A stretch of DNA of 54,503 nt from an uncultured Ruminococcus sp. GTDB taxonomy: Bacteria > Bacillota > Clostridia > Oscillospirales > Acutalibacteraceae. The DNA lies in NCBI GenBank assembly GCA_902798365.1, contig CADBWP010000025.1, positions 1 to 54,503 on the forward strand, given 5' to 3'. A program made the translations under genes and the position numbers. The notes under the pieces are model-generated. The model was not told the DNA's origin and made no database searches. It saw only the letters and a list, made by a program, of their open reading frames with translations. Positions 17,302 to 26,700 of the stretch are shown piece by piece (position 1 is the first letter of the stretch; the number at the start of each line of letters is the position of its first letter).

Positions 17302-18231
17302 ATGCAGACCTTTTACAGTTTATCCACCGAACAACAGAATACAGCGGTCGCGCTGGGCTATTTTGACGGGGTTCACAGAGGTCACAGGCGAGTGCTGGGC
17401 GCAGCGGCAGAGCAGCGCAAAAACGGCCTGCTGCCCGTGTGCCTCACCTTCTCGGAAAGCCCCAAAAGCATTACGGCAGGCATCCGCCCCCACGAGCTGA
17501 TGACCCGCGCCGACAAGCTGCGCGCCCTTGAGCAGACGGGCATGGAGCACGTGTATTTTCAAAGCTTCCGCCCGGTGATGAACCTGAGCGCGCGTGAGTT
17601 TTTTGACAGCGTGCTGCTAAAAGCCCTTAACGCCAAATGGCTGTTTTGCGGCTTTAACTACCGCTTCGGCAAAAACGCCGAGGGCAACACCGAAACGCTC
17701 GCGGGCTTTTGCCGCCAAAGCGGCGTTGAGCTGACCGTTATTCCGCCCGAGACCGACGGCGGCGAAGTGATATGCTCGACGCTGATAAAAAATCTGATAG
17801 CGCGCGGCGACATAGAACGCGCAAACCGCCTGCTGGGAGCCCGCTTCGGCTTTGCCGCCGAGGTGACCCACGGCAAAAAGCTGGGCAGAGAGCTTGGCGC
17901 GCCCACCATAAACCAGGGGCTTGCCGAGGGTCTGGCTGTGCCGCGGTTTGGGGTGTATGCCTCACGCGTCACCCTTGAGGACGGCAGGGCGTACTGCGGC
18001 GTTACCAACGTGGGCATAAAGCCCACCGTGGGCGGCACGGTTCCGCTTTGGGAGACCTGGATGCCGCAATACACGGGCGGCGAGCTGTACGGACAGACCG
18101 CCGACGTGCGACTGCTCAAATATATCCGCCCCGAAAAAAAGTTTGACAGCCTTGACGCGCTTAAGGCAGAGATAAAACAAAACGGACAAACCGCTCTGGC
18201 CGTGTTTGCCGGAGATTTGCAAAATACATAA
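17302..18231 (+). CDS. ribF: Bifunctional riboflavin kinase / FMN adenylyltransferase
   Basis: The 309-residue enzyme converts riboflavin to FMN and FAD. The N-terminal adenylyltransferase domain (about 10-160) has GYFDGVHRGHRRVL with the HxGH-like motif, GFNYRFGKNAEGN, and STLIKNLIARGDIERAN. The C-terminal riboflavin kinase domain (about 180-305) has GRELGAPTINQ, which keeps the PT of the PTAN motif but has Ile for Ala, and FGVYASRV. The length is usual for the family. No clear ribosome binding site is present beyond AGG overlapping the nudix stop, so expression may depend on coupling. It lies 12 bases behind the nudix gene and 19 bases before htpG. No FMN riboswitch was found upstream. Confidence 0.93.
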   Translation: MQTFYSLSTEQQNTAVALGYFDGVHRGHRRVLGAAAEQRKNGLLPVCLTFSESPKSITAGIRPHELMTRADKLRALEQTGMEHVYFQSFRPVMNLSAREFFDSVLLKALNAKWLFCGFNYRFGKNAEGNTETLAGFCRQSGVELTVIPPETDGGEVICSTLIKNLIARGDIERANRLLGARFGFAAEVTHGKKLGRELGAPTINQGLAEGLAVPRFGVYASRVTLEDGRAYCGVTNVGIKPTVGGTVPLWETWMPQYTGGELYGQTADVRLLKYIRPEKKFDSLDALKAEIKQNGQTALAVFAGDLQNT

Positions 18232-18250
18232 ACAAAAAGGAAGTAATCAA

Positions 18251-20134
18251 ATGGCAAAAATGGAATTCAAGTCGGAATCAAAGCGTCTGCTTGACCTTAT
18301 GATCAATTCGATCTACACGCATAAGGAGATTTTCCTGCGCGAGATAATCTCGAACGCAAGCGACGCCATCGACAAGCTGTGCTTTATAGCCCTTACCGAC
18401 GACAAGCTCAACATGACGCGCTCGGACTTTAAAATAGAGATAAAGCCCGACAAGGAAAACCGCACCCTGACCGTAACCGACAACGGCATTGGCATGGACA
18501 GGGACGACCTTGAAAACAACCTGGGCACCATAGCGTCCTCGGGCTCCTACAAGTTCAAGCAGGACATGGAGGAAAAGCAGGACGACATCGACATCATCGG
18601 TCAGTTCGGCGTGGGCTTTTACTCCGCCTTTATGGTGGCAAAGCAGATCACCGTCATAACCAAAAAATACGGCAGCGACACAGCCTACAAGTGGCAGTCG
18701 AGCGGCGCCGACGGCTACACCATAGACGAGTGTGAGCGCGACGGCATAGGCACCGACATCATTATGGTGATGAAGGACAACACCGAGGACGAGACCTATG
18801 ACGAGTTTTGCGAGCAGTACCGCCTGCAGCAGCTTGTAAAGCGCTATTCCGACTACATCCGCTATCCCATTGTGATGGAGATGCAGCGCAGCCGCGTAAA
18901 GGAAGAAACCAAGGACAGCGACAAGCCCGAGTATGAGGACTACACCGAAACCGAGACCCTCAACAGCATGGTGCCCATTTGGCAGCGCCCCAAAAAGGAC
19001 GTCACACAGGAGGAGTACGACAAGTTTTACAGCGACAAGTTTATGACCATGGACAAGCCCATAAAGACCATAGTGACCTCGGTAGAGGGCGTGGTCACCT
19101 ACAAGGCGCTGCTGTTCATTCCGTCCTCCACTCCCTATGACTACTACACCAAGGAGTACAAAAAGGGGTTGCAGCTTTATTCCAGCGGCGTGCTTATCAC
19201 CGACAGCTGCGAGGAGCTTGTGCCCGAGCACTTCCGCTTTGTAAAGGGCGTTGTTGATACCGCCGACCTGTCGCTGAACATCTCGCGCGAGATGCTGCAG
19301 CACGACCGCCACCTGCTCACCATTGCCCAGAATCTTGAAAAGAAGGTTCAGCGCGAGCTTACGTCCATGCTCAAATCCGACCGCGAAAGCTACGAAAAGT
19401 TCTTTGCCGCGTTCGGCCGTCAGCTCAAATACGGCGTTGTTGCCGACTATGGCATTCACAAGGACGAGCTTCAGGATCTGCTGCTGTTCTATTCCTCAAC
19501 CGAGAAAAAGCCCGTCACCCTCGCCGAATACGTCGAGAGGATGAAGGACGACCAAAAGTTTATTTACTTTGCGACCGGCGAAAACACCGCCGCCATAGAC
19601 GCTCTGCCCCAGACCGAGCTGCTCCGCTCAAAGGGCTACGAGATACTCTACTGCACCGAGGACGTTGACGAGTTTACCCTGCAAAGCCTTATGCAGTACA
19701 AGGAAAAGCGCTTTTGCTCGGCGACCAACGACGATCTTGGCATTGAGGCGGACGAAAAGACAGACGACGACAAAAAGGACAGCGCCGCGCTGCTCACCTT
19801 TGTAAAGGAAACCCTGGGCGACAGCGTAAGCGAAGTAACGGCGTCCAAAAAGCTTGTTTCTCACCCCGTTTGCCTCACCGCAAAGGGCGGCATCTCCTTT
19901 GAGATGGAAAAATACTTCAACTCGGTTCAGCCCGATTCAGGCATGAAGGCAGAGCGCGTGCTCGAGCTCAACATGGGTCACAAGGCTGTAAAAACGATGG
20001 AGGCTTTGATAGAAACAGACATTGAAAAGGCGAAAAAATACGCCCGTGTGCTTTATTCCCAGGCGCTGCTCATAGCGGGTCTGCCGCTTGAGAATCCCTC
20101 GGAATACACGGATCTTGTCTGCGAGCTGATCTGA
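18251..20134 (+). CDS. htpG: Molecular chaperone HtpG (Hsp90)
   Basis: The 627-residue cytoplasmic chaperone has the GHKL ATPase domain at the N-terminus (residues 1-215), with REIISNASDAIDKL, DNGIGMDRDDL and GQFGVGFYSAF for ATP binding. The middle domain is at about 225-490, including NISREMLQHDR. The C-terminal dimerisation domain reaches PLENPSEYTDLVCELI. The length is typical of HtpG. The ATG at this position has AAAGGAAG nine bases before it; a frame opening 45 bases earlier overlaps ribF and is not supported. It is last in the nudix-ribF-htpG operon, with a terminator directly behind. No CIRCE-like operator was seen nearby. Confidence 0.96.
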   Translation: MAKMEFKSESKRLLDLMINSIYTHKEIFLREIISNASDAIDKLCFIALTDDKLNMTRSDFKIEIKPDKENRTLTVTDNGIGMDRDDLENNLGTIASSGSYKFKQDMEEKQDDIDIIGQFGVGFYSAFMVAKQITVITKKYGSDTAYKWQSSGADGYTIDECERDGIGTDIIMVMKDNTEDETYDEFCEQYRLQQLVKRYSDYIRYPIVMEMQRSRVKEETKDSDKPEYEDYTETETLNSMVPIWQRPKKDVTQEEYDKFYSDKFMTMDKPIKTIVTSVEGVVTYKALLFIPSSTPYDYYTKEYKKGLQLYSSGVLITDSCEELVPEHFRFVKGVVDTADLSLNISREMLQHDRHLLTIAQNLEKKVQRELTSMLKSDRESYEKFFAAFGRQLKYGVVADYGIHKDELQDLLLFYSSTEKKPVTLAEYVERMKDDQKFIYFATGENTAAIDALPQTELLRSKGYEILYCTEDVDEFTLQSLMQYKEKRFCSATNDDLGIEADEKTDDDKKDSAALLTFVKETLGDSVSEVTASKKLVSHPVCLTAKGGISFEMEKYFNSVQPDSGMKAERVLELNMGHKAVKTMEALIETDIEKAKKYARVLYSQALLIAGLPLENPSEYTDLVCELI

Positions 20135-20149
20135 CTTTATAAACTAAAA

Positions 20150-20197
20150 CGGTCGGGAACGACGCGCTTTATGCCGCCGTTCCCGACCTTGTTATTT
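20150..20197. terminator. Terminator between htpG and the giant dockerin locus
   Basis: Eleven-base stem GGTCGGGAACG / CGTTCCCGACC with a 16-base loop, then TTGTTATTT. The flanking genes converge. Confidence 0.8.
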
Positions 20198-20217
20198 ATG
20201 CGTTTTTACTTTTTGCT

Positions 20218-23200
20218 TTATGCCCTGAACTCAAAGATATACTCCGCAAGGTAACGCTGGATCTCGGTAGCGTCGCGGATGTCTATCTTTCCGTCGCCGT
20301 TGACGTCCGCCTGTTCAAACACCTTGGGATCGTTTATGTCGAACAGCGGCTCGCCGTCGTTGTCAAAGCCTGCAATGTACTGCTGCAGCAAGGTAACGTC
20401 CTTAACGGTCACGACGCCGTCGTTGTTTACGTCGCCTATCAGGAAGTCTATCTCAAGCTTTTCGATTACCTGAGGCTCAATAAGCCATTCGCCGCATACC
20501 GAGCAGCGCACGCCCATGGTAAGGCCTGTCTCGCGGTAGGTCGCGGGAACCTCGGGCGTTATCTCGTAGGTGTGATCCACGGTCGGGATAACCTCCTGAG
20601 CCACGATAACCTCGCCGCATACCGAGCAATGGCTGCCCTCGGTAAGTCCCGTTTCGGAGCAGGTCGCGGGACGACCCTCGTCAACAACGGGTGTGTGAGG
20701 AATGGTCGGGATTATCTCCTGAGCCACGATAACCTCGCCGCAAACCGAGCAATGGCTGCCCTCGGTAAGTCCGGTCTCGGAGCAGGTCGCGGGACGACCC
20801 TCGTCAATAACGGGTGTGTGGTCTGTTTTGGGAGCCGTGATAACGGGCTCTACAAATACAATTCCGCAGTATTCGCATACGGAATATGCGCTGTGACCCT
20901 CGTGCTGACAGTTGGCGTCCTCTGCAGGCACAATAACGGGCTTGTGGCCTGTTGCCGGAATAACCTGCTGTTCCTCGATTATCTCGCCGCAGATCGCGCA
21001 ATGCGAGCCTTGGGTATAGCCGTTTTCGGTGCAGGTGGCAGGATAACCCTCGTCGATCACAACATCATGCTCATGTGTGATGGTAACGGTAAAGGTCGCG
21101 CCCTGCTTGGTCACATAGTTAAAGTTCCTGAGGTCGAGCTGCAGCCTTACGGTCTGATAATCATCTTCCGTGTCAAAGGTGATGCTGTCGCCGTTGTAAT
21201 CCGCAGGCGAAACCACGCCGCTGCCCTCGAACGTGCCGCCGAAGTTGTGCGTCCACGCGCCGTCTATGGCAAATTTGACCTCAAGCCCATCTGTTTCGGG
21301 AACGTTAGTGTATTCTATTTCCCAAACGTCCTCGGCAACCTCGGTCATCAGGTTATCATCGGCGAAAGGTTTCCAATTAACGCCGTGGAGCCAGTTGCCG
21401 TCGCCGCTGCCGCCGTTGCCTACCGCATATACACTTTCGTACTCGAGCTCGGTTTTAAATGATACAAAGTCGCCGCTTACGGATACTATTGTAGTACTCG
21501 GATCAAAGATTACCGTAAAGTAGCCCGGAGCGGTAATGTCAAAGGGCACGTTGTTACCGGTTGCGCCGCCGTACCAGTCGCTGAAATCTACAACTACCTT
21601 GAGCTGTACATCCTCATACGCACTTGAAGCGTAATAGGTCTTGGTATATAATGCGCTGCCGTCCCAGTTCATCGAGTTGGCTTCATTGTTGCAATCCCAT
21701 GCCGTTCCGAACAGTTCTGCGTAGTTACCTGCTACGATAACAGAATCACAAGGTCCGGGAGCGGGTTCCGAGAACGGCTCTTCGGTAGTGGGCTCCACAG
21801 GCTCCATGGTGGGCTCCTCGGTAGTGGGCTCCACGGGCTCCATGGTGGGCTCCTCTGTAGGCTCTATGATGGGCTCGGTAGTTTCTTCTACGGGCGGTTC
21901 CGTTATAGGCTCGTCCTCGTCGATTATGGTGACGGTAAAGGTCGCGCCTGTTTTGCTTTCAAAGTCAAAGCCTCTCAGGTCGAGCTGCAATCTTACGGTC
22001 GGCGAATAATAATCGTAGGTGTCAAACGTGATGTTGTCGCCGTTATAAACCGCGGACGAAACAACGCCGTTGCCCCTGAACACGCCGCCGAAGTTGTCTG
22101 TCCATGCGCCGTCTATGGCAAATTTGACCTCAAGCCCGGCTGTTTCGGGAACGTTAGTGTATTCTATCTCCCAAACGTTGTCGGCTACCTCGGTCATCAG
22201 GTTGTCTTCATATGCGGGATCCCAGCTTACGCCGTTGATCCAGCTGCCGTTGCCCTCGCCGTTGCCGACAGCATAGACCTCGGAGTAATGGAAATCGGAT
22301 CTGTATGCCACATAGCTGCCGCTTACAGACACGATACCCGTGTCAGGATTAAAGATAACGGTAAAGTAGCCCGGAGCGGTAACATCAAAGGTGACGTTGT
22401 TGCCGTCCTTGTCGCCGAACCATTCATCTCCGTTTGCCACCGCCTTGAGCTGAATATCTCTGTATGCACGCGAGGCGAAGTACATCTTGGAATATACGCT
22501 GCCGTTCCACATCATTTGGTTGTCAATGTTTGTGCTGTCCCATGCCGTTCCGAACAGCTCCGCAGGATCGCCTGCCACTACAACATAGCTGTACGGTCCG
22601 TATCCGGGTCCCTCTGTTGCCGGCTCCGTGGGCTCCATGGTGGGTTCCTCGGTGGGCTCCCATGTTGACGGTTCTCCGTTTTCGATAATGGTAACGGTAA
22701 AGGTCGCGCCCTCCTTGGTTTCCAGATCAAAGTTTCTCAGGTCGAGCTGCAATATTAATGTCGCCGACTCATAATTATTGTAAAATGAAATGTTTTCGCC
22801 GTTATAAACCGCAGGCGAGGTAACGCCGCTGCCCTCGAACGTGCCGCCGAAGTTGTGCTTCCACGTACCGTCTATGGTGAATTTAACCTGAAAATTAAAC
22901 AGCTCGGGAGCCATTACATCTGTGTATTCTATCTCCCAAACATCCTCGGCAACCTCATGCATCAGGTTGTCCTCATAGTCGGTTACCCAGTTTGCACCCC
23001 AAAGCCAGTCGCCCTCGCCGTTGCCGACCGCATAGACCTCGAAGTAATCAAGCTCGCTCTTGAACATTACATAGTCGCCTTCTACACTTACTATGCCTGT
23101 TTTGGGGTCAAAAATTACCGTGAAGTCGCTGCTCTCTGTGACATCAAACATAACGTTATAGCCTTTTTCGTCGCCGAACCATTCATAATCGTTTGTCACC

Positions 23201-23634
23201 GCCATAAGCGATATATCCTCATACGAATGTGCTGCGAAGTAGGTTCTGGAATATACGCTGCCATTCCAGGTCATTTGGTTGAAATAGTAGCTGCCGTCCC
23301 ATATTTCACCGAACAGCTCTTCCGAATCACCTGCCACGATAACATAACTGTAGGGTTCGTTTTCGGGCTCTGCGGAAGCAGGCACCGTGGTTTCTTCTAC
23401 GGGCGGCTCGGTTTCCGGTTCGCCCTCATCGATTATTGTAACGGTAAAGGTAGCTCCCTCTTTGGTTGTATAGTCAAAGTTTCTCAGGTCGAGCTGAAGC
23501 CTTACGGTCTGATAATCATATTCCGTGTCAAAGGCGATGTCGTCGCCGTTATAAACTGCGGGCGATACAACGCCGCTGCCCTCGAACACGCCGCCGAAGT
23601 TGTGCGTCCACGCGCCGTCGATGCAGAATTTCAC
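20218..23634 (-). pseudogene. 3' segment of the giant X25-like/dockerin surface protein gene (frameshifted)
   Basis: The open frame has 1138 codons but no proper start: it opens on an internal GTG in the middle of a repeat module. It holds the end of a disrupted module, then three intact modules of about 270 residues. Each has an IVAG....ELFG..WD part followed by a YAVGN..WEIEYT..VKF part ending TFTVTI. The first half resembles X25 modules of pullulanases and ruminococcal starch-adherence proteins (from memory, not searched). Thr/Glu/Pro linkers separate modules. Four CxxC repeats of the type ATCSETGLTEGSHCSVCGE follow. The C-terminal dockerin has DVNNDGVVTVKD and DVNGDGKIDIRD loops, then DATEIQRYLAEY and FEFRA. 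With the frameshifts at 23631 and 24293 the dockerin is cut off from the signal peptide. Confidence 0.85.
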
Positions 23635-24296
23635 CTGACGTTCCGATTCCCTTGGGAGCTCGTTGTGTTGCCGACCGCATAGACCTCGGAATACTCCATA
23701 GCGGATCTGAACACAACATGGTCGCCTGTTACGGTCACCTTGCCTGTTTCGGGGTCAAAATATACGTTAAAGAAGCTTGGCTCGGTAACGTCAAATGTGA
23801 TGTTGTTGCCGGTTTGGTCGCCGTACCACTCTAATCCGTTTACCACGACCTTAAGCGATATGTTTTCATACGCCTGTGAAGCATAGAAGGCGTGTGCATA
23901 TCCGTCTTCTCCGCCGTACCACTCCAATTCATTACTCGTATTTGTGGAATCCCATGTCGTACCGAACAGCTCTGCCGGAGAGCCTGCCACGATGACGCTT
24001 TCAAAGGGTCCGGGCTCCATGGTGGAATCCTCTGTCGGCTCTATCGTAGGCTCTGCAAAGGTAACGGGCTCTGTGGGCTCCGCGTTCTCATCAATGATGG
24101 TAACGGTAAAGGTCGCGCCCTCTTTGGTTGTATAGTCAAAGTATCTCAGGTCGAGCTGGAGCTTTACGGTCTGAGAATCATATTCCGTGTCAAAAACGAT
24201 GTCGTCGCCGTTATAAACCGCGGGCGAAGCAACGCCGCTGCCCTCGAACACGCCGCCGAAGTTGTGCGTCCACGCGCCGTCGATGCAGAATTTCAC
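23631..24296 (-). pseudogene. Middle segment of the giant surface protein gene (frameshifted)
   Basis: The open frame of 221 codons begins on an internal GTG that overlaps the stop of the 5' segment (GTGA) and ends in the same way before the 3' segment. It contains the end of module 1 (VKFCIDGAWTHNFGG onward), a Glu/Pro/Thr linker and the first part of module 2 up to SEVYAVGN. There the frame runs into TTSSQGNRNVR and stops. Read in the next frame, the DNA at this point encodes NELPRESERQVKF, which matches the second half of the intact modules. About 30 residues of the module are missing at the junction. Independent translation is unlikely, although AAGGGA stands 13 bases before the GTG. Confidence 0.8.
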
Positions 24297-26140
24297 CTGA
24301 CGTTCCGATTCCCTTGGGAGCTCGTTGTGTCGCCCTCGCCGTTGCCGACTGCATAAACCTCGGAATAATCAAAATCGGTTCTGACCCTTACATAGTCGCC
24401 CTGTACTTCCACACCGCCTGTTTCCGGATCGAAATACACGTAAAAATAGCTCGGAGCGGTAACATCAAAGTTGATGTTGTTGCCGTATTCGTCGCCGTAC
24501 CAATCTAATCCGTTTACCACGACCTTAAGCGATATGTTTTCACGCGCAGAAGTGTAGTAGGACGCGGCGTATCCGTAGTATCCGCCGTACCATCCCATCT
24601 TATTATTCGTGTTCTCGGGATCCCATGTCGTGCCAAACAGCTCTGCCGGATAGCCTGCCACGATTACACTTTCAAAAGGCTCGGGATCCATGGTGGAATC
24701 CTCTGTCGGCTCTATCGTGGGTTCTGCAATGGTAACGGGCTCCGTGGGCTCCGCCTCGGTAGCAGGCTCCGTGGGCTCCGCTACGGTAGCAGGCTCCGTG
24801 GGCTCCGCTTCGGTAGCGGGCTCTGTGAACGGAGCTATGGTTTCATCCATGGGCTCTGTAGCAGGCTCCGTGGGCTCCGCTTCGGTAGCAGGCTCCGTGG
24901 GCTCAACGGTGGGCACAACGGTGGTCTCCTGTACAGGCTCTGCCTCGGTATAGTCTATTACCGTGAACGGATCTGCCGAACCGATGTAGCTTTCGCTTAC
25001 AGTATCCCTATATATTACGGGATACTGTGCATAGGGCTGCTCAATATCCTCGTCGCAGAAGGACAGGGATCTAACGTTGCAGCCGATAGTGGTATCGCCT
25101 GCGTCAGCGTCAAGCACCCTGAACCTTGCCTGAACAACGGTAACGGGCTCGCCGTTCTCGCCGTAGGCATAAGCGGCGGGGTCAACGGACGAGAAGTTGC
25201 CCACAATTCGTCCGGCGCCGTCGGGCATATTGACTGTGCCCGAGCCCAGACCCTGCTCTACCACGACCGGGAAGAAGTTGAGCGCTCCGCCTGCGGTTCT
25301 GTTGTAGTCTGCGTCCCACTCCAAAACCTCGGGGTCATAGGCGAGAGCGTTGATCTCGCAGTTGACAAGATACAAGCCGGGAGCGTTCAACAGGTATTTT
25401 ACGGTGACAAAGGAGTCGCCGTTTTCGTCCTGCTCAAGGTTTGTGCAGAACGCCTCGCCTGTTGCAAAATAGTTTGACTCGGCGGTGATGTGCAGCCCCT
25501 CAAAGGGCTCTGCGGAGTCATCCCACGCCTTGCCGAGACTGATGTTATTTTCCACGTCTATATCCGCATCGGCGCGAAGCTCGCCATCACTAAAAACAAT
25601 GAAATCCTCGTTTTCGTCGGCAAGTCCGTCTTCTCCGAGCCTTGAAACCTTAAGGCTTGAAAAGTCGATATCGACATTTGCCACGCCTTTGCCTAATGCC
25701 TTAAAGGTAACAACGATAAGCGCAACGGGGTCGCCGTCATCTGACAAGGGCGCAAGACCCAAATCGGAATAAGTGCCCTTTATGCCGTATTCGACACTTG
25801 TGAGATTCGTGTTTATCATTGCGCCCGGTGTGTTGGGCATAATGCCCAGCCTGCCGTTCTTCATGTTGTACGAATCGCTGTACTCCAAAAGGTCGCCGTC
25901 ATAGGTAAGCGTCCATTCGGTGTTAAGCAAGTCGCGGTCACAGTTGACATCTACCTCAACCGTGACAAAATTGTCGTTCGCCTCAAGCTCGTCGCTGTCG
26001 TAGTGAACGGTCGCGCCAAAACCGCTCGCATTTACGTTCAGCGTTAAGCCGCCCGCCGCCGAAGCGGTGATGGGCACCGCCGAGATCAGCAAAACGGCTG
26101 ACAGCAATACTGCCAGGGCTGATTTGATGAGTTTTTTCAT
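24293..26140 (-). CDS. 5' segment of the giant cohesin-like/X25-like surface protein
   Basis: The 615-residue frame starts with a signal peptide (MKKLIKSALAVLLSAVLL, cleavage near ITASA-AG). Two cohesin-like beta-sandwich domains follow, about 28-200 (FVTVEVDVNCDRDLLNTEW, then VALIVVTFKALG) and 205-385 (SFVTVKYLLNAPGLYLVN, then VTVVQARFRVLD). The second is closely similar to the domain of the protein at 53183-54100. A linker with five EPTEPAT-type units (about 400-490) leads into X25-like module 1, which breaks off at the frameshift with GNGEGD-TTSSQGNRNVR. AAGGAGG precedes the ATG. If the frameshift is real, a secreted protein with two cohesin-like domains but no dockerin would be made. Confidence 0.8.
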   Translation of the reverse strand: MKKLIKSALAVLLSAVLLISAVPITASAAGGLTLNVNASGFGATVHYDSDELEANDNFVTVEVDVNCDRDLLNTEWTLTYDGDLLEYSDSYNMKNGRLGIMPNTPGAMINTNLTSVEYGIKGTYSDLGLAPLSDDGDPVALIVVTFKALGKGVANVDIDFSSLKVSRLGEDGLADENEDFIVFSDGELRADADIDVENNISLGKAWDDSAEPFEGLHITAESNYFATGEAFCTNLEQDENGDSFVTVKYLLNAPGLYLVNCEINALAYDPEVLEWDADYNRTAGGALNFFPVVVEQGLGSGTVNMPDGAGRIVGNFSSVDPAAYAYGENGEPVTVVQARFRVLDADAGDTTIGCNVRSLSFCDEDIEQPYAQYPVIYRDTVSESYIGSADPFTVIDYTEAEPVQETTVVPTVEPTEPATEAEPTEPATEPMDETIAPFTEPATEAEPTEPATVAEPTEPATEAEPTEPVTIAEPTIEPTEDSTMDPEPFESVIVAGYPAELFGTTWDPENTNNKMGWYGGYYGYAASYYTSARENISLKVVVNGLDWYGDEYGNNINFDVTAPSYFYVYFDPETGGVEVQGDYVRVRTDFDYSEVYAVGNGEGDTTSSQGNRNVR

Positions 26141-26185
26141 GTTTCGACCTCCTTAGATTATAAGTGAGTATTATTACACAACTAT

Positions 26186-26214
26186 ATTTTAACATAGAAA
26201 AACAATGTCCGCAA
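26186..26214 (-). promoter_or_regulatory. Promoter of the giant surface-protein gene
   Basis: Read leftward, TTGCGG, 17 bases, TAAAAT, with TGT before the -10. The sequence TTTTTGGATTGCGG at and above the -35 box recurs in the promoter at 48422-48450. Confidence 0.6.
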
Positions 26215-26236
26215 TCCAAAAAAATACCAAAAACTT

Positions 26237-26251
26237 TGTGCAATTTGCACA
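26237..26251. promoter_or_regulatory. Palindromic operator-like site upstream of the giant surface-protein gene
   Basis: TGTGCAATTTGCACA is a perfect dyad with seven-base arms. A degenerate version with the TTGCACA arm conserved stands at exactly the same distance from the -35 box at 48473-48487. The regulator is unknown. Confidence 0.5.
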
Positions 26252-26305
26252 TTAAAAAACTTTTACTATGAAAAAACAAGACATAAATCTTCCCATAAAA
26301 ACATA

Positions 26306-26334
26306 TTGACAAGCAGAAATACATGTGATATAAT
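26306..26334 (+). promoter_or_regulatory. Consensus promoter of the metal-resistance operon
   Basis: TTGACA, 17 bases, TATAAT with TGA before the -10 box: all elements match the sigma-A consensus. Such a promoter would be strong without a repressor; an SmtB-like operator begins 12 bases downstream. Confidence 0.9.
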
Positions 26335-26345
26335 CATATCATCAG

Positions 26346-26361
26346 ATGAACAGTTATTCAT
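26346..26361. promoter_or_regulatory. SmtB/ArsR-type operator
   Basis: ATGAACA-GT-TATTCAT is a near-perfect dyad of the 12-2-12 class known for SmtB, ZiaR and related metal sensors. It covers the expected transcription start of the arsR-type gene, so bound repressor would block RNA polymerase until metal releases it. Confidence 0.85.
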
Positions 26362-26387
26362 ATGTTCGTTTAACAGGAGTGATTTGT

Positions 26388-26696
26388 ATGGAAAACAAAT
26401 ATTTCAGCGAGCTTCCCGGCGAAGAGGTGCTGTACGACCTTGCCGATCTGTTCAAGGTTTTCGGCGATTCCACCCGTCTGCGCATAATGACGGCGCTGTC
26501 GCAAAGCGAGCTGTCGGTCATGCAGATAGCCGAGGCGCTGGGCATGGAGCAAAGCACCATATCGCACCAGCTGAGGGTGCTCAGGCAAAACAAGCTTGTG
26601 CGCGCACGCCGCGACGGCAAGCAGATGTATTACAGCCTTGACGACGACCATGTTAAAAAGATAATTGAAATGGGTCTTGACCACATTTTGGAGTAA
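26388..26696 (+). CDS. ArsR/SmtB-family metal-responsive repressor
   Basis: The 102-residue winged-helix protein belongs to the ArsR/SmtB family. The recognition region reads MQIAEALGMEQSTISHQLRV, preceded by LADLFKVFGDSTRLRIM, a classic ArsR start. The wing is RRDGKQMYYSL. The C-terminal helix has DDDHVKKIIEMGLDHI, with Asp and His placed as in the alpha-5 Zn-sensing site of SmtB and CzrA. A cysteine-based alpha-3 site (ELCVCDL type) is absent: the stretch reads LSVMQIAE. Zinc sensing at alpha-5 is therefore more likely than Cd/Pb sensing; this is inference. The ATG has AGGAG eight bases upstream; the ATG 42 bases earlier lies inside the operator. The P-type ATPase gene starts four bases behind the stop. 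Confidence 0.92.
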   Translation: MENKYFSELPGEEVLYDLADLFKVFGDSTRLRIMTALSQSELSVMQIAEALGMEQSTISHQLRVLRQNKLVRARRDGKQMYYSLDDDHVKKIIEMGLDHILE

Positions 26697-26700
26697 AGCA

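Noticed and set aside
18278-19459. Leftward open frame opposite htpG
   Set aside because: htpG is certain on the other strand; no signals support the antisense frame.
23631-24296. Programmed -1 frameshifting as explanation for the two breaks
   Set aside because: No X-XXY-YYZ slippery heptamer is in frame before the stops, and about 30 residues of the module are missing, which frameshifting alone does not explain.
20572-24508. Several rightward frames opposite the giant surface-protein gene
   Set aside because: They repeat with the modules of the other strand and have no start signals.
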